Of a stretch of 64,000 nucleotides of DNA, positions 52,832-64,000 are shown in pieces (the stretch's first letter is position 1; each line of letters begins with the position of its first letter). The notes beneath the pieces were generated by a model. The model worked only from the letters and a program-made list of their open reading frames with translations, was not told the DNA's origin and ran no database searches. The stretch comes from Trabulsiella odontotermitis. GTDB lineage: Bacteria; Pseudomonadota; Gammaproteobacteria; Enterobacterales; Enterobacteriaceae. Where the stretch lies: positions 1 through 64,000 of the forward strand of contig NZ_LIFX01000005.1 in NCBI RefSeq assembly GCF_001297775.1. The letters run 5' to 3'. The position numbers were made by a program, and so were the translations under genes.

Positions 52832-53959
52832 ATGCAAAGCATTACCCCAACATCGCGTTATCTTCAGGCTCTCAGCGAGGGCAGTCACCAGGCTGATGAT
52901 GTGCAGCGAGAAGCCGTAAATCGTCTGGAAAATATCTGGCAGGAACTGACGCAGCGATCCGCCGCGCCGCCGTCTGGCGGTGGGCTGATGGCCAGATTCG
53001 GCAAACTGTTGGGGAAACGCGAGGCGGCGGCAATGACGCCAGTGCGCGGGTTGTATATGTGGGGCGGTGTCGGGCGCGGGAAAACCTGGCTGATGGATCT
53101 CTTCTATCAGAGCCTGCCCGGCACGCGAAAGCAGCGTCTGCACTTTCACCGTTTTATGTTGCGCGTCCATGAAGAGCTGACGCAACTGCAGGGCCACAGC
53201 GATCCGCTGGAGATCATTGCTGACCGCTTTAAGGCCGAAACCGACGTACTCTGTTTCGATGAGTTTTTCGTGTCTGATATCACCGACGCCATGTTGCTGG
53301 GTGGACTGATGAAAGCCCTGTTCGAACGCGGCATTACGCTGGTCACCACCTCGAATATTCCGCCGGATGACCTTTACCGCAACGGTCTGCAACGCACGCG
53401 TTTTCTGCCTGCCATTGAGGCTATTAAGGAACATTGCGATGTCATGAACGTCGATGCCGGTGTGGATTACCGCCTGCGGACGCTGACGCAGGCGCACCTG
53501 TGGCTCTCCCCGCTCAACGACGAGACCACACAAGAGATGGATAAGCTCTGGCTGGCGCTGGCGGGCTCCCGGCGTGAACATGCGCCGGAACTGGAGATTA
53601 ACCACCGTCCGCTGCAGACGCTGGGCGTCGAGAACCAGACGCTGGCGGTTTCCTTTACCACGCTGTGCGTCGATGCGCGCAGCCAGCATGATTACATCGC
53701 GCTTTCGCGTCTCTTTCATACCGTGCTGCTGCTGGATGTGCCGGTAATGACGCCGTTGATGGAGAGCGAAGCGCGTCGCTTTATCGCGCTGGTCGATGAG
53801 TTCTACGAGCGGCACGTGAAGCTGGTGGTCAGCGCCGCGGTGCCTTTATATGACATTTACCAGGGCGAGCGGCTGAAATTTGAGTTCCAGCGTTGCCTGT
53901 CGCGTTTGCAGGAAATGCAGAGCGAAGAATATCTGAAGCGTGAGCACTTAGCGGGCTAA
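52832..53959 (+). CDS. zapE: Cell-division ATPase ZapE
   Basis: A 375-aa AFG1-type AAA ATPase that acts on FtsZ rings during division under stress. Walker A is GGVGRGKT (78-85), Walker B is LCFDEFFVSD, and the sensor region TLVTTSNIPPDDLYRNGLQR follows. Length equals E. coli ZapE (YhcM). It is monocistronic upstream of rplM. Confidence 0.95.
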   Translation: MQSITPTSRYLQALSEGSHQADDVQREAVNRLENIWQELTQRSAAPPSGGGLMARFGKLLGKREAAAMTPVRGLYMWGGVGRGKTWLMDLFYQSLPGTRKQRLHFHRFMLRVHEELTQLQGHSDPLEIIADRFKAETDVLCFDEFFVSDITDAMLLGGLMKALFERGITLVTTSNIPPDDLYRNGLQRTRFLPAIEAIKEHCDVMNVDAGVDYRLRTLTQAHLWLSPLNDETTQEMDKLWLALAGSRREHAPELEINHRPLQTLGVENQTLAVSFTTLCVDARSQHDYIALSRLFHTVLLLDVPVMTPLMESEARRFIALVDEFYERHVKLVVSAAVPLYDIYQGERLKFEFQRCLSRLQEMQSEEYLKREHLAG

Positions 53960-53982
53960 AAACCCTGCGCGAATCACAAAAA

Positions 53983-54015
53983 GGGGTCGATCTTTGACCC
54001 CGACTTCTCTATAAT
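53983..54015 (+). promoter_or_regulatory. Candidate promoter and palindrome upstream of rplM
   Basis: A consensus -10 TATAAT lies at 54010-54015. The perfect inverted repeat GGGGTC (53983-53988) with GACCCC (53996-54001) covers the -35 area. The nearest -35-like TTGACC (53994-53999) is only 10 nt from the -10, too close for normal sigma-70 spacing, so the -35 is not assigned. The repeat begins 24 nt past the zapE stop codon. Confidence 0.45.
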
Positions 54016-54109
54016 CCTGCGACCCCACGTTACAACAAGTGTTTTTTTCCCGAAACCTTGTGTGCCGGCTAAACATATCCGAGGGGGTAGGTTTACTGGA
54101 CAATGTCGT

Positions 54110-54608
<499 letters not shown>

Positions 54609-54620
54609 TCGGGATTATAG

Positions 54621-55016
<396 letters not shown>

Positions 55017-55331
55017 TTTTGTCCTGCGTTTGCAGGAGAAGAATTGGCGAAAAAACCCGCTTCGGCGGGTTTTTTTTATGGATAAAATCCGTGATATCCA
55101 CAAACAGACCCTGGTTCTACTCTCTTTTTCAGCATTTCCAGAATCGCCTCACCCCAAAGCCAACAAAATCTGGTAAACTATCATCCAATTTTCTGCCCAA
55201 ATGCCGGGGATTGTTCATTTTTTGTTTTCACGTTGAACAAAGGGTGTCCTGCGTGCAGATGGGGCCTTATATCTGGCTGGCCACTGAGTGGCTGGCAGCA
55301 GTAAAAATTCTGAATATACCTGGAGGTTTTC
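55017..55331 (+). promoter_or_regulatory. Intergenic region rpsI-sspA
   Basis: A 315-nt gap. It holds the rpsI terminator on the left and then the sspA promoter and leader. TGGTAAACT near 55172 is a plausible extended -10. A GGAGG ribosome-binding site precedes the sspA ATG. No gene was seen. Confidence 0.5.
55050..55077 (+). terminator. Terminator of rplM-rpsI
   Basis: CCCGC-TTCG-GCGGG with a stable UUCG tetraloop (55056-55069), preceded by A5 and followed by eight T. It lies about 40 nt after the rpsI stop codon. Confidence 0.93.
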
Positions 55332-55970
55332 ATGGCTGTCGCTGCCAACAAACGTTCGGTAATGACGCTGTTTTCTGGTCCTACTGACATCTATAGCCAT
55401 CAGGTCCGCATTGTGCTGGCCGAAAAGGGTGTCAGTTTTGAGATAGAGCACGTGGAGAAGGATAACCCGCCTCAGGATCTGATTGACCTCAACCCGAATC
55501 AGAGCGTCCCGACGCTGGTGGATCGTGAGCTCACCCTGTGGGAATCCCGCATCATTATGGAATATCTGGATGAGCGTTTCCCGCATCCGCCGTTAATGCC
55601 GGTCTATCCGGTGGCGCGTGGTGAAAGCCGCCTGTATATGCATCGCATCGAAAAAGACTGGTATTCGCTGATGAACATCATCACTACCGGTTCTGCCTCT
55701 CAGGCTGATGCTGCCCGTAAACAACTGCGTGAAGAATTACAGGCGATTGCGCCGGTATTTACCCAGAAACCGTATTTCCTGAGCGACGAGTTCAGTCTGG
55801 TTGATTGCTACCTGGCACCGCTGCTGTGGCGTTTACCGGTACTCGGCATTGAACTGGTTGGCGCCGGTTCGAAAGAGCTGAAAGGGTATATGACGCGCGT
55901 CTTTGAGCGTGATTCCTTCCTCGCTTCTTTAACTGAAGCCGAGCGTGAAATGCGCCTCGGTCGAGGCTAA
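55332..55970 (+). CDS. sspA: Stringent starvation protein A
   Basis: A 212-aa RNA-polymerase-associated protein with a glutathione-transferase fold. It represses H-NS and helps acid tolerance in stationary phase. The N-terminal thioredoxin-like part is MTLFSGPTDIYSHQVRIVLAEKGV; the C-terminal helical part has LSDEFSLVDCYLAPLLWRLP. GGAGG lies upstream of the ATG. First of sspAB, 3 nt before sspB. Confidence 0.96.
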   Translation: MAVAANKRSVMTLFSGPTDIYSHQVRIVLAEKGVSFEIEHVEKDNPPQDLIDLNPNQSVPTLVDRELTLWESRIIMEYLDERFPHPPLMPVYPVARGESRLYMHRIEKDWYSLMNIITTGSASQADAARKQLREELQAIAPVFTQKPYFLSDEFSLVDCYLAPLLWRLPVLGIELVGAGSKELKGYMTRVFERDSFLASLTEAEREMRLGRG

Positions 55971-55973
55971 CGC

Positions 55974-56471
55974 ATGGATGTATCTCAACTGTCTCCACGC
56001 CGTCCCTACTTGCTAAGGGCCTTCTACGAGTGGTTGCTGGATAATCAGTTAACGCCGCACCTGGTGGTGGATGTCACGCTGCCAGGCGTTCGCGTACCGA
56101 TGGAATATGCCCGCGACGGGCAAATTGTGCTGAACATCGCCCCGCGTGCCGTGGGGAATCTGGAGCTTGCCAACGACGAAGTGAGCTTCAACGCGCGCTT
56201 CGGCGGCGTGCCGCGTCAGGTTTCCGTTCCGCTGGCCGCGGTGCTGGCCATTTACGCGCGTGAAAACGGCGCAGGCACCATGTTTGAGCCGGAAGCGGCT
56301 TATGATGAAGAGGGTGTCAGCCTGATTGATGACGAAGCCACCGTAACGGGTGAAACCGAAACGATGATGTCAGTGATCGACGGCGACAAACCCGATCATG
56401 AGGATGATGACGATCCCGATGATACCCCGCCTCCTCGCGGCGGCCGTCCGGCGCTGCGCGTGGTGAAGTAA
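55974..56471 (+). CDS. sspB: ClpXP adaptor SspB
   Basis: A 165-aa adaptor that brings ssrA-tagged proteins to ClpXP. The N-terminal tag-binding domain (about 1-110) begins MDVSQLSPRRPYLLRAFYEWLLDN. A flexible acidic linker (DGDKPDHEDDDDPDDTPPP) leads to the ClpX-binding tail RGGRPALRVVK. It lies 3 nt after sspA. Confidence 0.97.
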   Translation: MDVSQLSPRRPYLLRAFYEWLLDNQLTPHLVVDVTLPGVRVPMEYARDGQIVLNIAPRAVGNLELANDEVSFNARFGGVPRQVSVPLAAVLAIYARENGAGTMFEPEAAYDEEGVSLIDDEATVTGETETMMSVIDGDKPDHEDDDDPDDTPPPRGGRPALRVVK

Positions 56472-56477
56472 TCTTTT

Positions 56478-56503
56478 AACAGGCCCGTCCGGGCCTGTTT
56501 TGT
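56478..56503 (+). terminator. Terminator of sspAB
   Basis: A 10-bp inverted repeat, AACAGGCCCG (56478-56487) with its complement (56490-56499), followed by TTTTGTTAT. It lies 6 nt after the sspB stop codon. Confidence 0.85.
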
Positions 56504-56573
56504 TATCTGCAGGTGGTTTCGCCAGTCAGAAATTCCTGTGATAAGATGAAGAAAGCTGTCACATATCAACGCT

Positions 56574-57377
56574 ATGGCATTTATGAACGCATTTGATCCG
56601 CAAGAAGAAAACGCTTCAGACACCATTGGTCGCAGTTTGCGTCGCCGTCCGCTGGCGCGTAAAAAGCTCTCCGAAATGGTGGAAGAAGAGCTGGAACAGA
56701 TGATTCGCCGCCGTGAGTTTGCGGAGGGGGAACAGTTGCCCTCCGAACGTGAGTTGATGGCCTTTTTCAACGTTGGTCGCCCGTCGGTCAGGGAAGCGCT
56801 GGCAGCGCTGAAGCGCAAAGGGCTGGTGCAAATCAGCAACGGTGAACGCGCCCGCGTGTCGCGCCCTTCGGCGGATACTATCATCAGCGAACTGTCCGGT
56901 ATGGCGAAGGATTTCCTCTCCCATCCCGGTGGCATCGCCCATTTTGAACAGCTACGTCTCTTTTTCGAATCCAGCCTTGTGCGTTATGCGGCGGAAAACG
57001 CCACGCCCGCGCAAATCGACCAGCTGGCGAAAGCGCTGGAGCTTAACAATCAGTCGCTGGATGACAACGTACTGTTTATCCGTTCCGATGTTGATTTCCA
57101 CCGCGTGCTGGCGGAAATCCCCGGTAACCCGATCTTCATGGCGATCCACGTCGCGCTGCTCGACTGGTTGATCGCCGCACGGCCAAAAGTGCCGGATCAG
57201 GAACTCCACGAACATAACTATGTGAGTTATCAACAGCATGTGGCGATCGTCGATGCGATCCGCCACCGCGATCCTGACGAAGCGGATCGCGCGCTGCAAA
57301 CCCATCTCAACAGTGTTTCCGCCACCTGGCACGCGTTTGGCCAGGAAAAGAAAACCCGCAAATCCTCCCGATCTTAA
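56574..57377 (+). CDS. nanR: Sialic-acid-responsive repressor NanR
   Basis: A 267-aa GntR-family (FadR subfamily) repressor of sialic-acid genes, released by N-acetylneuraminate. The helix-turn-helix domain shows [31 protein letters not shown] (about 54-84). The all-helical effector domain has the metal-binding [11 protein letters not shown] region. An N-terminal extension (about 1-30) as in E. coli is present. It lies 124 nt upstream of nanA, with three GGTATA repeats between. Confidence 0.96.
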   Translation: MAFMNAFDPQEENASDTIGRSLRRRPLARKKLSEMVEEELEQMIRRREFAEGEQLPSERELMAFFNVGRPSVREALAALKRKGLVQISNGERARVSRPSADTIISELSGMAKDFLSHPGGIAHFEQLRLFFESSLVRYAAENATPAQIDQLAKALELNNQSLDDNVLFIRSDVDFHRVLAEIPGNPIFMAIHVALLDWLIAARPKVPDQELHEHNYVSYQQHVAIVDAIRHRDPDEADRALQTHLNSVSATWHAFGQEKKTRKSSRS

Positions 57378-57402
57378 CGATCGTCGTTTAGTGAAGCTGA
57401 TC

Positions 57403-57419
57403 GCAGATTAAACATCTGC
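57403..57419. repeat. Inverted repeat upstream of nanA
   Basis: GCAGAT-TAAAC-ATCTGC is a perfect 6-bp inverted repeat 25 nt before the NanR operator. It does not fit the CRP consensus and has no T run. It may be a protein-binding site or the end of the nanR message. Confidence 0.4.
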
Positions 57420-57443
57420 CATTAACTGCTGCTTATTTGATCT

Positions 57444-57466
57444 GGTATAACAGGTATAAAGGTATA
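57444..57466 (+). promoter_or_regulatory. NanR operator (three GGTATA repeats)
   Basis: GGTATA occurs at 57444-57449, 57453-57458 and 57461-57466, separated by ACA and AA. This is the known NanR operator with the spacing seen in E. coli, 36 nt before nanA. NanR binds cooperatively and blocks the nan promoter until sialic acid is present. Confidence 0.93.
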
Positions 57467-57501
57467 TCGAATTTCAGCTAAAACATCACTATGAGGTATC
57501 T

Positions 57502-58410
57502 ATGAGCGTGAATTTACGTGGGGTTATGCCCGCTTTACTGACCCCCTTCACTAAAGAACAGGGGCTGGATAAAGAGAGCCTGCGGCGACTGGTTCGCTTC
57601 AACATCAGTCAGGGGATTGACGGGTTATACGTCGGCGGTTCAACCGGCGAAGCGTTTGTGCAGAGCGTGGCTGAACGTCAGGAAGTGCTTGAAATCGTGG
57701 CGGAAGAGGCAAAAGACAAAGTGACGCTGATTGCGCACGTTGGTTGCGTCAGCACGGCGGAAACGCAGCAACTCGCGGCGGCGGCGAATCGCTACGGCTT
57801 TGATGCGGTCTCTGCGGTAACACCGTTCTATTACCCTTTCAGTTTCGAGGAGCATTGCGATCACTACCGGGCTGTCATTGATGCCGCTGATGGTCTGCCG
57901 ATGGTGGTATACAACATTCCGGCGCTAAGTGGCGTGAAACTCAGCCTGGATCAGATCAACACTCTGGTGACGCTGCCGGGTGTCGGCGCGCTGAAGCAAA
58001 CGTCTGGCGATCTCTTCCAGATGGAGCAGATCCGCCGCGCACATCCGGATCTGGTGCTCTACAACGGTTATGACGAAATCTTCGCCTCCGGCCTGCTTGC
58101 CGGTGCTGACGGTGGGATCGGCAGCACCTATAACATCATGGGCTGGCGCTACCTTAATATCGTGAAGGCGTTACAGGCGGGAGATATCAGGACCGCGCAA
58201 CAACTGCAAAGTGAATGTAATAAGGTCATCGATCTGCTGATCAAAACCGGTGTCTTCCGTGGTCTGAAAACTGTGCTGCATTACATGGATGTGGTTTCTG
58301 TTCCGTTGTGTCGTAAGCCGTTTGCCCCGGTGGAAGAAAAATATCTGCCGGAACTGAAGGCGTTAGCGAGCCAGCTTCAGGCTGAGAAGCGCCAGCATAT
58401 CGCCGGATAA
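57502..58410 (+). CDS. nanA: N-acetylneuraminate lyase
   Basis: A 302-aa TIM-barrel aldolase that splits N-acetylneuraminate to N-acetylmannosamine and pyruvate. The carboxylate-binding GSTGE is at 46-50, Tyr137 in VVYNIP, and the Schiff-base Lys165 in [18 protein letters not shown] precedes the ATG. It is five residues longer at the C-terminus than E. coli NanA. First of nanATKQ. Confidence 0.97.
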   Translation: MSVNLRGVMPALLTPFTKEQGLDKESLRRLVRFNISQGIDGLYVGGSTGEAFVQSVAERQEVLEIVAEEAKDKVTLIAHVGCVSTAETQQLAAAANRYGFDAVSAVTPFYYPFSFEEHCDHYRAVIDAADGLPMVVYNIPALSGVKLSLDQINTLVTLPGVGALKQTSGDLFQMEQIRRAHPDLVLYNGYDEIFASGLLAGADGGIGSTYNIMGWRYLNIVKALQAGDIRTAQQLQSECNKVIDLLIKTGVFRGLKTVLHYMDVVSVPLCRKPFAPVEEKYLPELKALASQLQAEKRQHIAG

Positions 58411-58443
58411 AAACAACGAAACGACGAGCGTCGGGAGAGTGAT

Positions 58444-59927
58444 ATGAGTATGTCAACCCAAAGCATCCCGTGGTACCGCCATCTCAACAAAGAACAGTGG
58501 CGCGCGTTTTCTGCCGCCTGGTTGGGGTATTTATTAGATGGTTTCGATTTTGTTCTGATTGCCCTGGTGCTCACCGAAATTCAGGGTGAGTTCGGTCTGA
58601 CGACGGTGCAGGCGGCAAGCCTCATCTCCGCCGCCTTTATTTCCCGCTGGTTTGGCGGTCTGATGTTAGGCGCCATGGGGGACCGCTACGGTCGCCGTCT
58701 GGCGATGGTCAGCAGTATCGTCCTGTTCTCCTTCGGGACGCTGGCCTGCGGTCTGGCGCCCGGTTTTACCACCATGTTCATCGCCCGTCTGGTGATCGGC
58801 ATGGGAATGGCGGGTGAGTACGGCTCCAGCGCCACTTACGTCATTGAGAGCTGGCCAAAGCATTTACGTAATAAAGCCAGTGGTTTTTTGATTTCTGGTT
58901 TCTCGGTCGGCGCCGTGGTGGCTGCACAGGTCTATAGCCTGGTAGTGCCGGTCTGGGGCTGGCGCGCGCTGTTTTTCATCGGCATCCTGCCCATTGCTTT
59001 CGCGCTGTGGCTGCGGAAAAACATTCCTGAAGCGGAAGACTGGAAAGAAAAACACGAAGGCAAAGCGCCAGTACGTACGATGGTTGATATTCTCTACCGT
59101 GGCAATCATCGGATGATCAACATCCTCATGACCGTCGTGGCGGCTGCGTCGTTGTGGTATTGCTTCGCGGGCGATATGCGTACCGCGGTGATGGTCGCGA
59201 TCCTCGGTCTGGTGTGCGCAGCGATTTTCATCAGTTTTATGGTGCAGAGCAGCGGCAAACGCTGGCCGACAGGGGTGATGCTGATGGTCGTCGTGCTGTT
59301 TGCATTCCTCTATTCCTGGCCTATTCAGGCGCTGCTGCCGACGTACCTGAAAACCGAACTGGCTTACGATCCTTCCACTGTCGCTCGTGTGCTGTTCTTT
59401 AGCGGCTTTGGTGCGGCGGTCGGTTGCTGTGTCGGGGGTTTCCTCGGCGACTGGCTCGGTACTCGCAAAGCCTACGTCTGTAGCCTGCTGGCCTCACAGG
59501 TGCTGATTATCCCGGTGTTTGCCATCGGTGGTACCAGCGTCTGGGTGCTGGGCTTGTTACTCTTCTTCCAGCAGATGTTGGGACAGGGGATCTCCGGGAT
59601 CCTGCCGAAATTGATCGGCGGCTATTTCGATACGGATCAACGCGCTGCCGGTCTCGGCTTTACCTATAACGTTGGCGCGCTGGGTGGCGCACTGGCGCCG
59701 GTGATCGGCGCGTTGATCGCGCAGAAGCTGGATCTGGGCACCGCACTGGGATCGCTCTCCTTCGGCCTGACGTTCGTGGTGATCCTGCTGATTGGTCTGG
59801 ATATGCCGTCGCGGGTTCAGCGCTGGATCCGCCCGGAAGCGCTGCGCACGCATGATGCCATCGATGGCAAACCCTTCAGCGGCGCCGTGCCTTTGGGGGG
59901 CCATAAAAGCGACGTAAGGATGCGCTC

Positions 59928-59931
<4 letters not shown>
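58444..59931 (+). CDS. nanT: Sialic acid:proton symporter NanT
   Basis: A 495-aa major-facilitator transporter with two extra central helices (about 230-270). MFS motifs [10 protein letters not shown] and [11 protein letters not shown] mark the two halves. The start at 58444 aligns with E. coli MSTTTQNIPWYRHL. The last four bases overlap the nanK start (ATGA). In E. coli nanE lies between nanT and nanK; here it is absent. Confidence 0.96.
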
Positions 59932-61266
<1,335 letters not shown>

Positions 61267-61267
<1 letters not shown>

Positions 61268-61299
61268 AAAAGCCCGGCGGCGAACCCGCCGGGTTTTTG
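61267..61299 (+). terminator. Terminator between nanQ and gltD (bidirectional)
   Basis: CCCGGCGG (61273-61280) pairs with CCGCCGGG (61286-61293) with A and T runs on the two flanks. It directly follows the nanQ stop codon and lies just beyond the gltD stop codon on the other strand. Confidence 0.9.
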
Positions 61300-61300
61300 A

Positions 61301-62728
<1,428 letters not shown>

Positions 62729-64000
62729 TTACTGCGCCTGCACACGCAGCTCAGCTGCGCTACGACTACGGTGACCCAACAGGGCTTTAACATCGCTGGA
62801 TTTCGGTTTCACCAGCGCGAATTTTGCAGAGAACGCAGGCCAGTTGGCGAGGATCTCTTCGCCGCGTGAAGAACCGGTATGGTGCACATGCTCGGTGATT
62901 AATCCGCGCAGATGCTCTTCGTGGATGGCCAGCGAATCGACGGCCAGCACTTCCACCAGTTCCGGGTTGACGCGTTTACGGAAATCGCCGCCTTCATCCA
63001 GCACGTAGGCAAAACCACCGGTCATGCCCGCGCCGAAGTTAACGCCGGTTTTCCCGAGGATGCAGACAATGCCGCCGGTCATGTATTCACAGCCGTTATC
63101 GCCAATGCCTTCGACCACAGTGATCGCCCCGGAGTTACGCACCGCAAAACGCTCACCCGCGCGGCCTGCCGCATACAGACGACCGCCGGTCGCGCCATAC
63201 AGACAGGTGTTACCGATGATGCTGGCTTCATGGCTACGGAAAGCGGAGCCGACCGGCGGACGTACCGCCAGCAAACCGCCCGCCATGCCTTTGCCGACAT
63301 AGTCGTTAGCATCGCCGGTCAGGTACAGCTCAACGCCGCCCGCGTTCCACACGCCAAAACTCTGGCCCGCGGTACCGCTGAAATGCGCTTTGATCGGATC
63401 GGCGGACAGCCCCTGATCGCCATGCGTCTGCGCGATATAGCCTGACAGCAATGCGCCAACAGAACGGTCGGTGTTGCGAATATCAAACCAGAACGTTTTG
63501 CTCTGCTTGTCATCCACATACGGTTTCGCCTGCTGCAACAGTTGCGCGTTGAGCACGCCGTTATCGAACGGCGGGTTGTGCTCGGTGCAGTAGAGCGCTT
63601 TGCCCGGATGCGGCTCGGCGGTCTGCAGCAGTTTTGTCAGATCCAGCTTCTGCTGTTTGGCGGTGCAACCGTCCAGCGCTTTCAGCAGATCGGTGCGGCC
63701 AATCAGATCCACCAGGCGGGTAACGCCCAGTTGCGCCATCAGCTCACGAACTTCCTGAGCGATAAAGCCAAAGTAGTTAGTCACTTTGAACGGCAGACCG
63801 TGGTAGTGATTCTTACGCAGTTTGTCATCCTGCGTCGCAACACCGGTGGCGCAGTTATTCAGGTGGCAAATGCGCAGGTATTTACAGCCCAGCGCCACCA
63901 TCGGCCCGGTACCGAAACCGAAGCTTTCCGCGCCGAGGATCGCCGCTTTGATGATGTCGAGACCCGTTTTCAGACCGCCATCCACCTGCAGACGAATTTT
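62729..64000 (-). CDS. gltB: Glutamate synthase large subunit GltB, C-terminal part
   Basis: The last 423 codons of GltB; the frame runs off the right end of the window, so the N-terminal amidotransferase domain and start are not seen. Visible are the end of the FMN barrel, the iron-sulfur cysteines in [16 protein letters not shown] and the C-terminal beta-helix with repeated glycine-rich turns ([44 protein letters not shown]). The residues match E. coli GltB closely to the end (AAELRVQAQ). Confidence 0.97.
   Translation of the reverse strand, partial: KIRLQVDGGLKTGLDIIKAAILGAESFGFGTGPMVALGCKYLRICHLNNCATGVATQDDKLRKNHYHGLPFKVTNYFGFIAQEVRELMAQLGVTRLVDLIGRTDLLKALDGCTAKQQKLDLTKLLQTAEPHPGKALYCTEHNPPFDNGVLNAQLLQQAKPYVDDKQSKTFWFDIRNTDRSVGALLSGYIAQTHGDQGLSADPIKAHFSGTAGQSFGVWNAGGVELYLTGDANDYVGKGMAGGLLAVRPPVGSAFRSHEASIIGNTCLYGATGGRLYAAGRAGERFAVRNSGAITVVEGIGDNGCEYMTGGIVCILGKTGVNFGAGMTGGFAYVLDEGGDFRKRVNPELVEVLAVDSLAIHEEHLRGLITEHVHHTGSSRGEEILANWPAFSAKFALVKPKSSDVKALLGHRSRSAAELRVQAQ

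Noticed and set aside
52784..53815. A 343-codon open frame antisense to zapE
   Set aside because: zapE on the plus strand matches its family along its whole length; the antisense frame has no resemblance to any family I know.
57444..57466. Three short GGTATA repeats as a possible start of a CRISPR or satellite array
   Set aside because: Only three 6-bp units with 2-3 nt spacing at the nanA promoter; this is the NanR operator.

Overview
The window is a chromosomal segment from an enterobacterium (Enterobacteriaceae). Most of it follows, gene for gene, the E. coli/Salmonella stretch that starts at the distal end of rrnD and ends in gltB. Differences from E. coli K-12 point to the Citrobacter/Salmonella side of the family: msrPQ lies between acuI and aroQ, there are two adjacent yhcN-type genes, and an aldehyde dehydrogenase gene lies between aaeB and yhcO. 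The genus is my inference and is not proved by the sequence.

Layout. 1-460: end of an rRNA operon (5S, tRNA-Thr, 5S, terminator). 460-5219: yhdZYXW polar amino-acid ABC transporter with a convincing sigma-54 promoter, then lipoprotein gene yhdV. 5535-10877: acrEF efflux pump genes, divergent acrS repressor gene, yhdU. 11026-15250: the dusB-fis operon with its promoter, then yhdT-panF-prmA. 15344-22766: a seven-gene carbohydrate cassette lying between yhdT and accC, which are neighbours in E. coli. 22805-27996: accC, accB, aroQ, msrQ, msrP, acuI. 28216-35143: csrD, mreBCD, maf, rng. 35222-44767: yhdP, tldD, aaeR and aaeXAB. 44851-47319: aldehyde dehydrogenase, yhcO, two yhcN-like genes. 47687-56471: argR, mdh, degS, degQ, zapG, zapE, rplM-rpsI, sspAB. 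56574-61267: nanR and nanA-nanT-nanK-nanQ, with nanE missing. 61301-64000: gltD and the 3' part of gltB.

The accessory cassette is the most interesting part. A DeoR-type regulator and a PfkB kinase are transcribed leftward. A GatY-like class II aldolase, a ribose-type ABC importer (binding protein, double ATPase, permease) and a second PfkB kinase are transcribed rightward. The two kinases have the same length (319 aa) and are clearly paralogous. The set looks like a complete route for a ketohexose: import, two phosphorylations, aldol cleavage. D-tagatose or a related ketose is the best guess, but the substrate cannot be read from sequence. An inverted pair of similar sites in the divergent intergenic region is a plausible operator.

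Other points worth attention: precise absence of nanE from the sialic-acid operon; a -24/-12 promoter in front of yhdWXYZ; a perfect hairpin covering the msrP ribosome-binding site; a long stem-loop just after the cassette's binding-protein gene; and a compensatory base-pair change between the two 5S genes. I found no CRISPR array, prophage, insertion sequence or evident toxin-antitoxin pair.
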